Source: Parachlamydiaceae bacterium
GTDB taxonomy: Bacteria > Chlamydiota > Chlamydiia > Chlamydiales > Parachlamydiaceae
Length of the DNA stretch: 7,283 nucleotides
Direction of reading: 5' to 3'
NCBI GenBank assembly: GCA_003164155.1
Contig: PLSG01000145.1
Coordinates: 452-7,734, forward strand
In this document: piece by piece, positions 1 through 6,067 of the stretch
Numbering within the stretch: the stretch's first letter is position 1
Layout of the letters: the number at the start of each line of letters is the position of its first letter
Position numbers and translations under genes: made by a program
The notes under the pieces: model-generated
The model's database searches: none
Told to the model about the DNA's origin: nothing
Seen by the model: the letters and a program-made list of their open reading frames with translations, nothing else

Positions 1-132
1 TATGCTTTGGATGAAATGCTGGATCTGCCCGCGGGTGCCAAGAAGGTGGATCTGGAAAAGGCCATTCAAGGGCATATTTTAGCGCAGACGCAATTTGTCG
101 GCCTGTATGCAAGGCAGTCTGCCGCGAAATAA
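1..132 (+). CDS. C-terminal end of an unidentified protein (partial)
   Basis: An open frame runs from the first base of the window to a TAA at 130-132 and gives 43 residues beginning YALDEMLDLPAGAKK and ending YARQSAAK. The start lies outside the window. The segment looks like two amphipathic helices joined by a Pro-Ala-Gly-Ala turn, with no recognisable motif, membrane segment or cysteine. I do not recognise the family from this tail. It is the only + strand gene and converges on the hydrolase gene, with 21 bases between the two stop codons. The frame is believable because it is fully open and its composition is protein-like, but an alternative reading cannot be excluded at this length. Confidence 0.6.
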   Translation, partial: YALDEMLDLPAGAKKVDLEKAIQGHILAQTQFVGLYARQSAAK

Positions 133-153
133 GTGCAGTATCTTGACAGTGCA

Positions 154-927
154 CTAGAAATGCACCGCTTTGCCGACTTTGTCTTGCGGGGCGGTGCACA
201 TGTTCAAAGAGATGCCCTGCTGTTGGAGGATGTCCTGGATTACACTGAGAGCGGTTTCTGGAGTATTGCACTCGCTGGAAAGGTGAGCTAGGTGTACATG
301 CTTGAGTTTGGGATTTGCCACCTGGCTCAACAATTGACCGCAGGCTTCGTTGGAAAGATGGCCGCTGCGCCCTAAAACGCGTTGCTTATACACCATGGGC
401 CGCGAGCAGGCATGCACCATGGAAATCTGATGATTGGCCTCCACATACAGATAATCGCATCCTTGCAGATGATTGCGCACAAGCGTGGTCACAAAGCCGA
501 GATCGGTGCAAAATCCCAGCTTTATTCCTTGCGTGCGGATGGTAAAAGCCACCGGATCTACCGTGTCGTGCTGGATGCTGAAAGGGTGTATTTCCAAGTC
601 GCTAAACTCAAAAGTTTCGCCTGTGGAAAAAATCTTAAATTTGGGGCAATCGCGAAAGCATTCCACTATGCCCTTGGCCGTCTCGCTGTTGGCAAAGACT
701 GGAATCCCCAGCTTATAAGCCAGCACCTTTAGACCTTGGATATGATCGGTGTGTTCATGCGTAATTAAGATGGCGTCGATCTCGGCGATATCGACGCCGA
801 TTTCGGAAAGCTTGGCGATAATGGCTTTTCCGCTTAGCCCCGCATCGATCAGCACTTTGGTATTTGGGGTGCCCAGATAGATGCAGTTGCCTTTTGAGCC
901 GGAAGCTAGAGGACAAAAACCTATCAT
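154..927 (-). CDS. yycJ: Metallo-beta-lactamase-fold hydrolase, YycJ/WalJ type
   Basis: This 257-residue protein has the full length usual for YycJ-like MBL-fold hydrolases, putative metal-dependent phosphodiesterase/nuclease enzymes of the cytoplasm. The N-terminus GFCPLASGSKGNC is the family signature for the first strands. The metal-binding motif THEHTDH is at residues 56-62, further ligand candidates are H120/D121 (QHDTVDP) and D142 (FCTDLG), and the C-terminal part carries KQRVLGRSGHLSN (181-193) and LAHLSSECNTPE (213-224). The start ATG at 925-927 is preceded by AAGGA about 8 bases upstream. Residues 163-167 read EANHQ, where many family members have a final Asp; I recall Gln there in chlamydial homologues, so this may be lineage-specific. 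It lies 105 bases downstream of the original end of rsmB and could have its own promoter. The exact substrate is unknown. Confidence 0.9.
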   Translation of the reverse strand: MIGFCPLASGSKGNCIYLGTPNTKVLIDAGLSGKAIIAKLSEIGVDIAEIDAILITHEHTDHIQGLKVLAYKLGIPVFANSETAKGIVECFRDCPKFKIFSTGETFEFSDLEIHPFSIQHDTVDPVAFTIRTQGIKLGFCTDLGFVTTLVRNHLQGCDYLYVEANHQISMVHACSRPMVYKQRVLGRSGHLSNEACGQLLSQVANPKLKHVHLAHLSSECNTPETALSVIQDILQQQGISLNMCTAPQDKVGKAVHF

Positions 928-1032
928 GGTACAGTTCCTTGGTAACTGGTCAGATCCCTCCTGAGAAACTGAAGGAAATCTGAAAAAATGTAGTATAAAA
1001 GCTTATAAGCTCGCATGCGTCATCTAGAAATT
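928..1032 (-). promoter_or_regulatory. Intergenic region upstream of the YycJ-type gene, possible weak promoter
   Basis: Read on the - strand, this AT-rich gap has a TATACT (complement of 992-997) as a possible -10 about 65 bases before the hydrolase start. No good -35 is found at 16-18 bases. A perfect 12-bp palindrome agcttataagct lies at 1000-1011, just upstream of that -10. Either a weak promoter or nothing regulatory is possible. Confidence 0.25.
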
Positions 1033-1155
1033 TTAGTGACGCTGAGCTATTTGCAAACTGCAGGCAAACCCCCCATCCCACCCTTGGAGATTGGGCAGGA
1101 TGGTGTCTTGTTGCTGATAAACCACGAGCCCAAAATTGCGGCAGGCTTTTTGGAT
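1033..1155 (-). pseudogene. rsmB: Severed C-terminal segment of rsmB beyond an in-frame TAA
   Basis: Immediately after the TAA at 1156-1158 the same reading frame stays open for 40 codons to a second TAA at 1033-1035. The encoded residues start IQKACRNFGLVVYQQQ and contain LQGWDGGFACSLQ. This is the expected RsmB ending, in which a Gly-Gly-Phe-(aromatic or small)-x-Leu strand closes the Rossmann sheet. With this segment the gene would encode about 421 residues plus the stop position, close to the 429 of E. coli RsmB. The segment has no start codon or ribosome-binding site of its own, so it is probably untranslated unless the stop is read through or is a sequencing error. Confidence 0.8.
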
Positions 1156-2301
1156 TTATAACTCGTTTTCGCGCTTGAGGATGCTGCAGGTCATATACCA
1201 AATGCACCCTTGGGGAGCCAGCAGCTGGCAGGCATGCTCGATGAGGCGCAGCTGGGTTTTTTCTAGGGCATCCAGGGACTCTTCGGATATCCTCCAACGA
1301 GCCTCCGGTCGCTTATGCAGCACGCCTGTATTACTACAGGGCACATCTAAGATGACCACATCAAATTGCGCAGTTTGCGGATAATTTTCGCCCGGCAGAC
1401 AGCTCAGCTTCGCTTGCATCCCATACTTCTGCATGTTCTGTCGCAAGCGCATCAGTTTCTCTTCGGAGACATCATTGGCAAATAGCTCTGCCTGGGGCAG
1501 AAAATCATGCGCTGCCAGCAATTTGCCGCCTGGCGAGGCGCATAAATCCAATAGTTTGACGGGAGAGGTGCCCTGTGCGCAGAGTCTGTGCATCAGAGCT
1601 GCCGGCGTGATATTCTGGATATAGAAATCTGCAGAGGCGGCGATTAAAGGCAGCTGAGAGACATCGCTCACCTCAGCCATTGGAAAAGAGACATATGAAA
1701 GAGGCTTTAGCCCCTCGACTATGCCATGCGCAGGCATCAGCTCTGCACCATTGCGCTGGCGCACCATGATCCGCCCGGGCGCATTGCCCACTTCCATGAT
1801 AGAGACGGCTTGTTCCGGACCGTAATCGCGCACCAATTCAGATACGAAATAGGGAGGATAGGAGTAGCGGATGCTCATGCCTTCAATAGATTGCGCGCGC
1901 GGCAAAGCTAATGGCACATCGGCGGTTTTGCGCAAAATGGCATTTAAAAACTGTCCAAAATGCTGGCTGCAGTAGCGTTTGGCTATGGCCACAGATTCGT
2001 TGGCGATGGCAAAGAGCGGCACCCTATCCATAAAATAGCATTGATATAGAGCTAAGCGCAGGAGCGCCCTTTCTTTGAGCTTTAGTTTGAGTTTATGCTT
2101 TGCGGTTAGTTGTTCTGCCAAGTAGTCCAGAGCTAAGGCCATCTGCACTGCTCCATAGGCGATAGCCTGGCAAAAATGCAAATCGCGTGCGGCAGGCTGG
2201 CAGCTCTGGCGCCAAGTTTCGATTTTATCCTCGACAAAGGATTCTTCGCGCAAAGAACCCAAAACGGCAAGATAGGCAATTTCTCGTGGACTGACATTCA
2301 T
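1156..2301 (-). CDS. rsmB: 16S rRNA (cytosine-967-C5)-methyltransferase RsmB, prematurely stopped
   Basis: RsmB methylates C967 of 16S rRNA using S-adenosylmethionine. The open part is 381 residues. Residues 1-130 form the NusB-like RNA-binding domain, with LRLALYQCYFMDRVP at 81-95 and FLNAILRK at 118-125. The Rossmann methyltransferase domain follows: YIQNITPAAL (227-236), SAM-binding motif I DLCASPGGK (252-260), acidic ND (276-277), motif IV DVPCSNTGV with Cys322, and motif VI TCS with the catalytic Cys372. The frame then stops at RENEL-TAA (1156-1158). The missing C-terminus is present in frame downstream (1033-1155). Both catalytic cysteines survive, but the last sheet strand does not. 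The start ATG at 2299-2301 fits the family N-terminus; no good Shine-Dalgarno is seen, but the DUF2063 stop is only 8 bases upstream, suggesting translational coupling. The longer upstream frame is rejected because it overlaps DUF2063 coding sequence. Confidence 0.9.
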   Translation of the reverse strand: MNVSPREIAYLAVLGSLREESFVEDKIETWRQSCQPAARDLHFCQAIAYGAVQMALALDYLAEQLTAKHKLKLKLKERALLRLALYQCYFMDRVPLFAIANESVAIAKRYCSQHFGQFLNAILRKTADVPLALPRAQSIEGMSIRYSYPPYFVSELVRDYGPEQAVSIMEVGNAPGRIMVRQRNGAELMPAHGIVEGLKPLSYVSFPMAEVSDVSQLPLIAASADFYIQNITPAALMHRLCAQGTSPVKLLDLCASPGGKLLAAHDFLPQAELFANDVSEEKLMRLRQNMQKYGMQAKLSCLPGENYPQTAQFDVVILDVPCSNTGVLHKRPEARWRISEESLDALEKTQLRLIEHACQLLAPQGCIWYMTCSILKRENEL

Positions 2302-2309
2302 TTGAACAC

Positions 2310-3257
2310 TTATACCATGGTAGGGGAGGCGGCCAGCCAGTTGCGCACGACCCACTCTTGAAACCACACGGCAATGTGCGGTACAGCGGCTTGAAAGATC
2401 TCTGGATCGGCCCCTTCTTCCATGGCCGCACAAGCATCTTCTACCGAAGCTCCCGTCTGGAAGGCCTTTAGCAATCTGTGCTCGGCCCAGCTGAGTTCTT
2501 TCCAGCCTATATTGTTCTTTAGGGTGCGATACAAAGCAAAATAGTGCCTTTTTTGGCTGACCAATTCGGGGAAATCATTTTCGATCCAATGCTCTACTGG
2601 GCTTTGGAGAAACTTCCAGCGGAAATCGAAAATATCGTAGTCCAGATCGAAAAGTTCGACATAGGGTTGCAGATAAATTTTTTGCTGCAAGGCAGCGGAT
2701 TCAGTCGCTTGGGAATTATCGGCCTGGTCCCTATCTGATTCTTCCAGGTTGGCTTGAAAGCCGTTTTGGGCGAAAAGAGCTGCACGCAAAGGGGGATAAG
2801 ACCCTACCGTGAAAAGGCGGTCATACTCCCAGTCCACTGCGGCGGCATCGGCCACCAAACCCCTATCTTCACCCGTGTAATTGAGCCTGATCCACTGAGG
2901 GAGATCCGCCCCTAAAACCCCCAAAGACCAATGCTTGGGCGGATGCTGTAGCAGAAAGGGAATGGCTATGGTGTGGTTGAAGTCGTAATAGCCGAATAAG
3001 CGCGTGACCAAGGGGAAGTTGTCGTGCAAGGAGGAGAGCAGCCGCCACCAATACTGTTGATTGTAGATCTGCATGCGCTGATGGGGAAGCAGAGTAGGGC
3101 TCGGAGCTATAAAGTGGGGAGCTTCAGATTCAATGGGGTTTCCCGAAGGTGCTAGAGAAGATATTTGGCTGTGGGCATCGATAGATTGAGTGATCACTCC
3201 GGCAAACCACTGTTGCGACATCTTGAGTGCGTGAGGCACGTTTCTATCTAGTTGCAT
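2310..3257 (-). CDS. DUF2063 (BufC/HvfC-like) peptide-modification partner protein
   Basis: This 315-residue protein fits the DUF2063 'putative DNA-binding domain' family, whose members MbnC-like/BufC/HvfC act as partners of DUF692 enzymes by presenting the precursor peptide. The N-terminal domain shows the family pattern: RMQIYNQQYWWRLLSSLHDNFP at roughly 61-82, LVTRLFGYYDF after it, HWSLGVLGADLPQWI at 109-123 and DAAAVDWEYDRLF at 137-149. A second, winged-helix-like domain lies at about 195-310, with GASVEDACAAM near 269-279. Residues 171-190 form an acidic, Gln/Ser-rich linker. The start ATG at 3255-3257 was chosen because GGAG lies 5 bases upstream; a longer TTG-started frame would overlap the methyltransferase gene. 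It follows the methyltransferase stop by 16 bases and precedes rsmB by 8, so the three are probably co-transcribed. It is not adjacent to the DUF692 gene, which is unusual. Confidence 0.75.
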   Translation of the reverse strand: MQLDRNVPHALKMSQQWFAGVITQSIDAHSQISSLAPSGNPIESEAPHFIAPSPTLLPHQRMQIYNQQYWWRLLSSLHDNFPLVTRLFGYYDFNHTIAIPFLLQHPPKHWSLGVLGADLPQWIRLNYTGEDRGLVADAAAVDWEYDRLFTVGSYPPLRAALFAQNGFQANLEESDRDQADNSQATESAALQQKIYLQPYVELFDLDYDIFDFRWKFLQSPVEHWIENDFPELVSQKRHYFALYRTLKNNIGWKELSWAEHRLLKAFQTGASVEDACAAMEEGADPEIFQAAVPHIAVWFQEWVVRNWLAASPTMV

Positions 3258-3273
3258 ATCTGCTCCACAGTCA

Positions 3274-3906
3274 CTAGCGATTTTTAGAGAGTTGCATATG
3301 ATAGACATGGCAAGGAAAAATATTTTTAAATACTTGTGATTTTTCAATCAGGTATTTCTTGTGGTATTCCTTAAGCATCGAGCTGCGTTTCCTGATCATC
3401 AACCTTTTGTCTTGTTTAGAGAAGAGGCGGCTGATTTTTTGCAAACCAATATATTCCACATAGGCACACATGCCATTGTCCATGCAGAGCTCTTCATAGT
3501 GGGTAATGATGTTTTGCAAGAAATCGGATGGAAAGACATTAAACGGCAAAGTGGAGATGATGAAATCGTATTTGTAGGTGGGATTCCAATCGGCTATCGA
3601 GAGATGGCGCACGCATACGCGGGGATCGCCTTGAAAGGAGTTTTCAAGTACCTGGCAGCAATTTTGGTCGATTTCCACGACATCCAGAAGGTCACCTGGT
3701 CGCAATAAATCGACTAGCGGACGGGTGATATTGCCCATTCCCGCACCCACCTCTAAAATTTTACAAGGTGCATCAGGACGCGCTTTAACATATTTGAGAA
3801 GGCGACGGGCTACCGCCGGCGACAAAGCTGACACCGCTCCCACTGCCTGAGGATTTCTAAAGTAATGTGATAGAAACGAAACAAAACCTTCTATAGTCTT
3901 AACCAT
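3274..3906 (-). CDS. Class I SAM methyltransferase, phospholipid N-methyltransferase-like
   Basis: The protein has 210 residues. The N-terminus HYFRNPQAVGAVSALSP (14-30) resembles the FLRNPxxVGAVxPSS motif that begins bacterial phosphatidylethanolamine N-methyltransferases of the PmtA type and related enzymes. SAM-binding motif I is ILEVGAGMGNIT (50-61), the acidic ribose-binding residue is in VVEID (76-80), and STLPFNVF (118-125) occupies the motif IV position, where family members have a similar LPF. The C-terminus is basic, with several Lys/Arg pairs. The start ATG at 3904-3906 has GAGG 5 bases upstream; an ORF 17 codons longer exists but lacks such a site. It is followed by the DUF2063 gene after 16 bases. 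Family knowledge allows either lipid or rRNA (KsgA-like) substrates; the lipid assignment is an inference from the N-terminal motif. A role in modifying the nearby RiPP is possible but unsupported. Confidence 0.7.
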   Translation of the reverse strand: MVKTIEGFVSFLSHYFRNPQAVGAVSALSPAVARRLLKYVKARPDAPCKILEVGAGMGNITRPLVDLLRPGDLLDVVEIDQNCCQVLENSFQGDPRVCVRHLSIADWNPTYKYDFIISTLPFNVFPSDFLQNIITHYEELCMDNGMCAYVEYIGLQKISRLFSKQDKRLMIRKRSSMLKEYHKKYLIEKSQVFKNIFPCHVYHMQLSKNR

Positions 3907-4117
3907 ATGCGCCTCGGTTGACACGGTAGCATAAATATGAGTGCGTGTTAAACGCACACTACCCGTTATATTGTTATGGTTTATACACCACTCTCTTTAA
4001 ATTTGCACTGAAAAAAGAAGTGGTATCCTTAAAATTTTAAGTATAATCAACCGCTCTTTTTCCACATCTTTACGGGTTAACTATTCACGTCCCCTCGGAG
4101 GAACCGAGGAAATTGGA
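3907..4117. other. Intergenic region between the DoxX gene and the methyltransferase gene
   Basis: No gene is seen in these 211 AT-rich bases. They hold a 6-bp-stem hairpin at 4093-4109 just past the DoxX stop, a perfect 14-bp palindrome cttaaaattttaag at 4028-4041, and a 6-bp-stem inverted repeat gtgcgt/acgcac at 3941-3957 shortly upstream of the methyltransferase start. Several TATAAT-like hexamers occur on both strands, none with a convincing -35. The region most likely ends one transcript and starts the next, so the two gene blocks may be separate operons. Confidence 0.5.
4093..4109 (-). terminator. Hairpin downstream of the DoxX gene, possible weak terminator
   Basis: The arms cctcgg (4093-4098) and ccgagg (4104-4109) form a 6-bp GC-rich stem with a 5-base loop, starting 8 bases after the DoxX stop codon. 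No U-rich run follows on the - strand, so intrinsic termination would be inefficient. Confidence 0.35.
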
Positions 4118-4600
4118 TCAGGGCAGTAAATCGACTTTTTTAGGTTTAAAGCGCCTTTCCAGTAGGTAATCCAAGGAGATATTCCCAGGACCAAAGGCAA
4201 ACACCAGTAAAGCCGCAAATAGATAGTTGAATGGAGTTTGTTGAGTTAGCAGCAGAGGATCTTCAAAAGCATTGGCGACCACAGCGTAATTTACGGTTAG
4301 CAAGGCTACTAGCATGGTTATGGCCAAGGGAATAGCCACTAAGCGTGAGCCAAAACCTATCAGCAGACATAAACCACCTATGCACTCCACTCCTCCCACG
4401 AGATAGGCATTTAAAGCGGGGAAGGGGATGCCGAGCGATGTGAAAAATTCGACGACCGGTTCGATATGCGTCAGTTTGGCCCAGCCTCCCCAAAAAAAAG
4501 AGCCTCCCCAATACAATCTTATGGCCAGCAAGAGACAGGATTGAAATACTGTGCCGGCGGCAATCAGCCCTTCGTAAAACTTTCTAGGCGAATTGAGCAT
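4118..4600 (-). CDS. DoxX-family membrane protein (BufD/HvfX-like)
   Basis: This 160-residue integral inner-membrane protein shows the DoxX pattern: RLYWGGSFFWGGWAKL (28-43), GIPFPALNAYLVGGVE (57-72) and GLCLLIGFGSRLVAIP (76-91). Four membrane spans are expected at about 13-34, 62-82, 86-105 and 124-142, followed by a basic tail RRFKPKK. DoxX proteins occur as a fourth component in bufferin and Hvf loci, where their role is not firmly established; a part in redox handling or metal supply is proposed. The start ATG at 4598-4600 lies inside the DUF692 gene, overlapping it by 17 bases, and has a strong Shine-Dalgarno AAGGAGA (complement of 4606-4612). The overlap shows it is translated in the same operon as the DUF692 enzyme. 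The stop is TGA at 4118-4120. Confidence 0.85.
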   Translation of the reverse strand: MLNSPRKFYEGLIAAGTVFQSCLLLAIRLYWGGSFFWGGWAKLTHIEPVVEFFTSLGIPFPALNAYLVGGVECIGGLCLLIGFGSRLVAIPLAITMLVALLTVNYAVVANAFEDPLLLTQQTPFNYLFAALLVFAFGPGNISLDYLLERRFKPKKVDLLP

Positions 4601-5459
4601 GCACTTCTCCTTTGCAGACTGCGCGCTTGGTTTCTAAGTCCACTTGCAGGGTTTTGGCTTTCAATGCCTCTGCCCACGTCTCCTCTAGGCTGACAAAATT
4701 GTCGTCCCATTCCAGCAGCGTAGACACCCCTTGGGTCTTGGGATACACCTCGGCATACAAGTCCCATACGGCATCACACACATGGTCATCGTGGGTGTCA
4801 AGGATATAATCGCCGTGATCTTTGTGTCCCGCAAGGTGGATTTGAAGCACTCGGTGGAGCGGTATATTGCGGCAGTATTCTAAGGGATCAAAGCCGTGGT
4901 TGCGACTCGATACATAGATGTTATTGACATCTAGCATCATATAGATGTTGGCCTTTTCTACTACCGCGGAATAGAAATCCCATTCGGGCATTTCATCGCT
5001 TTGATAAGCTACATAGGAAGAGAGGTTTTCCAGAGCGAAGGGCAACTCTAAGTAATCTTGCACAATGCGGGCGCGCTCGGCTACATAGTTTATGACCTCT
5101 TTAGTGTAAGGTAAAGGCAATAGATCGTGGAAATTTGCGCCGGCCAATCTTCCCCAGCAAAGATGATCCGAGACCCAAGGTGTCTTGGTTTTTTTGGTCA
5201 GGGCCTTGAGTTTTTTTAAGTAGGCGAAGTCTAAAGGGTCCGGACTGCCAATGGCCAAAGAAACCCCATGTTGTACGACTGTATAGCTATCCAAGATGCG
5301 CTCTAAGTTCTCTATGGGCTTTCCGCCGTCGACCATGAAGTTTTCGCTGATGATTTCAAACCAATCGATGGCTGGTTTATCGCGAAAAATAGTTTCGTAG
5401 TGAGGGATGCGCAGTCCTATGCCGATGCCAAGATTGGGGAAAATGCTGTCCTTTTTCAT
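4584..5459 (-). CDS. bufB: DUF692/MNIO-family RiPP maturase, BufB-like
   Basis: DUF692 enzymes are TIM-barrel, multinuclear iron, oxygen-dependent enzymes that modify cysteines of ribosomal peptides (MbnB in methanobactin, BufB in bufferins, TglH, ChrH). The 291 residues match the family's usual size. Visible family motifs in order are GIGIGLRIPHY (11-21, His20), FEIISENFM (34-42, Glu39), VVQHGVSLAIGSPDPLD (61-77, His64), VSDHLCW (96-102), ALENLSSYV (142-150, Glu144), MLDVNNIYVSSRNHGFDP (175-192), QIHLAGH (206-212, His208 and His212), HDDHV (223-227) and LLEWDDN (248-254, Glu250). All the usual metal-binding positions appear to be kept, so it should be active. The start ATG at 5457-5459 has only a loosely placed AAAGG about 10 bases upstream. 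It follows the second Cys-rich precursor by 62 bases and overlaps the DoxX gene by 17, so these belong together. BufB versus HvfB naming is not settled by sequence alone. Confidence 0.92.
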   Translation of the reverse strand: MKKDSIFPNLGIGIGLRIPHYETIFRDKPAIDWFEIISENFMVDGGKPIENLERILDSYTVVQHGVSLAIGSPDPLDFAYLKKLKALTKKTKTPWVSDHLCWGRLAGANFHDLLPLPYTKEVINYVAERARIVQDYLELPFALENLSSYVAYQSDEMPEWDFYSAVVEKANIYMMLDVNNIYVSSRNHGFDPLEYCRNIPLHRVLQIHLAGHKDHGDYILDTHDDHVCDAVWDLYAEVYPKTQGVSTLLEWDDNFVSLEETWAEALKAKTLQVDLETKRAVCKGEVHAQFA

Positions 5460-5521
5460 TCAATTCAAACCTTTTATAATCTGCAGTGAGGTTCAGTGGC
5501 CATTTGGCCCTATCTATTGTG

Positions 5522-5989
5522 TCAAGGTTGAGGTTGTACCACATTCTTGCGCTTTTCCGCTATTTTTTTTGCGACAAGTTGGATAGCTAAGTTTTTATTG
5601 GCAAAAGCGCATTTGCCTTTGCCTTTGCAAGTCGATTGGCCAGCGCAAGAATTAGTTGGGGACTCGCAGGCATTTAATCCGGCACAGAGATTGGTGCCAT
5701 CGCATCGCCCACTGGCCACTTGGATAGCCAAGGTTTTGCCGGCTGGGTCAAGGCTGTCGAATAGCTCTCTCGATTTTTTATTGAGCAAACCCTTGAGCTC
5801 GGACTCCGACATGAGGTGATAGCCTTCGTTTTCCGCATTTTTGTCCACTTGTTCGCTGGGAGTGGCTTTGTCTAAGGATTGGCTGTTTGCGGCTTCTTCT
5901 GCAAAGGATTGAGGTATAGAGGATGCTGTGGCGATGAGGCCGCTGGCAATGCCCAATAAAGCATATTTCAACATAGGATTGTGTTTCAT
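5522..5989 (-). CDS. Exported Cys-rich RiPP precursor, bufferin-like (second copy)
   Basis: This 155-residue protein starts with a Sec signal peptide (basic MKHNPMLK, hydrophobic core to about residue 25, likely cleavage after QSFA at 30). An acidic, Ser-rich stretch follows, then a helical segment SESELKGLLNKK...FDSLDPAGKTLA (61-88), a six-Cys core at 96-127, and a conserved helical tail LAIQLVAKKIAEKRKNV (134-150). Core cysteines are 96, 102, 108, 115, 121 and 127, five residues apart except for six in the middle; the repeat unit is CxGxxxC, ending CKGKGKC. Bufferin precursors carry comparable CxG repeats, and modified cysteines bind copper. The start ATG at 5987-5989 has GGAG 7 bases upstream; a 12-codon TTG-started extension is rejected because it would add polar residues before the signal peptide. 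It is a paralogue of the gene upstream and sits just before the DUF692 maturase. Being its substrate is inference from family and context. Confidence 0.8.
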   Translation of the reverse strand: MKHNPMLKYALLGIASGLIATASSIPQSFAEEAANSQSLDKATPSEQVDKNAENEGYHLMSESELKGLLNKKSRELFDSLDPAGKTLAIQVASGRCDGTNLCAGLNACESPTNSCAGQSTCKGKGKCAFANKNLAIQLVAKKIAEKRKNVVQPQP

Positions 5990-6025
5990 TTCCAGCTCCG
6001 TGTTATCTCTTTCAGCTACAATCAA

Positions 6026-6053
6026 CCTGACAGTGTACTACTACACTGTCAGG
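6026..6053 (-). terminator. Perfect 12-bp hairpin between the two precursor genes
   Basis: Arms cctgacagtgta (6026-6037) and tacactgtcagg (6042-6053) pair perfectly around a 4-base loop. The hairpin starts 14 bases after the first precursor's stop and ends 36 bases before the second one's start. The downstream - strand bases, TTGATTGT, are only moderately T-rich. It could be a leaky terminator, an mRNA-stabilising hairpin that sets the ratio of first precursor to downstream genes, or an operator. Confidence 0.6.
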
Positions 6054-6067
6054 CTTTAAACGGGGAA

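Noticed and set aside
132..165. Small overlapping inverted repeats between the two convergent genes (agtgca/tgcact and gtgca/tgcac)
   Set aside because: Stems are only 5-6 bp, mutually exclusive and lack a U-run, so they do not make a convincing terminator.
1000..1020. Shared aagctcgcat near 1005-1014 and, in reverse complement, near 7268-7277 as possible flanking repeats of a mobile segment
   Set aside because: Only about 10 bases match and the flanks diverge at once, which is expected by chance in 7 kb.
950..1297. 115-codon open frame on the - strand over the end of rsmB
   Set aside because: It is out of frame with rsmB, whose own frame over the same bases continues into a recognisable RsmB ending, so this frame is a shadow.
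2302..2433. 44-codon N-terminal extension of the rsmB frame
   Set aside because: It is read through the end of the DUF2063 gene in another frame, is Arg-rich and shows no RsmB-like sequence. The ATG at 2299-2301 fits the family N-terminus.
3258..3347. 30-residue extension of the DUF2063 protein with a hydrophobic stretch resembling a signal peptide
   Set aside because: It needs a TTG start without a ribosome-binding site and lies mostly inside the methyltransferase gene. The internal ATG at 3255-3257 has GGAG at ideal spacing, and the family is cytoplasmic.
3918..3946. TTGACA on the + strand at 3918-3923 as a promoter
   Set aside because: The nearest AT-rich hexamer is at the wrong spacing and no + strand gene follows.
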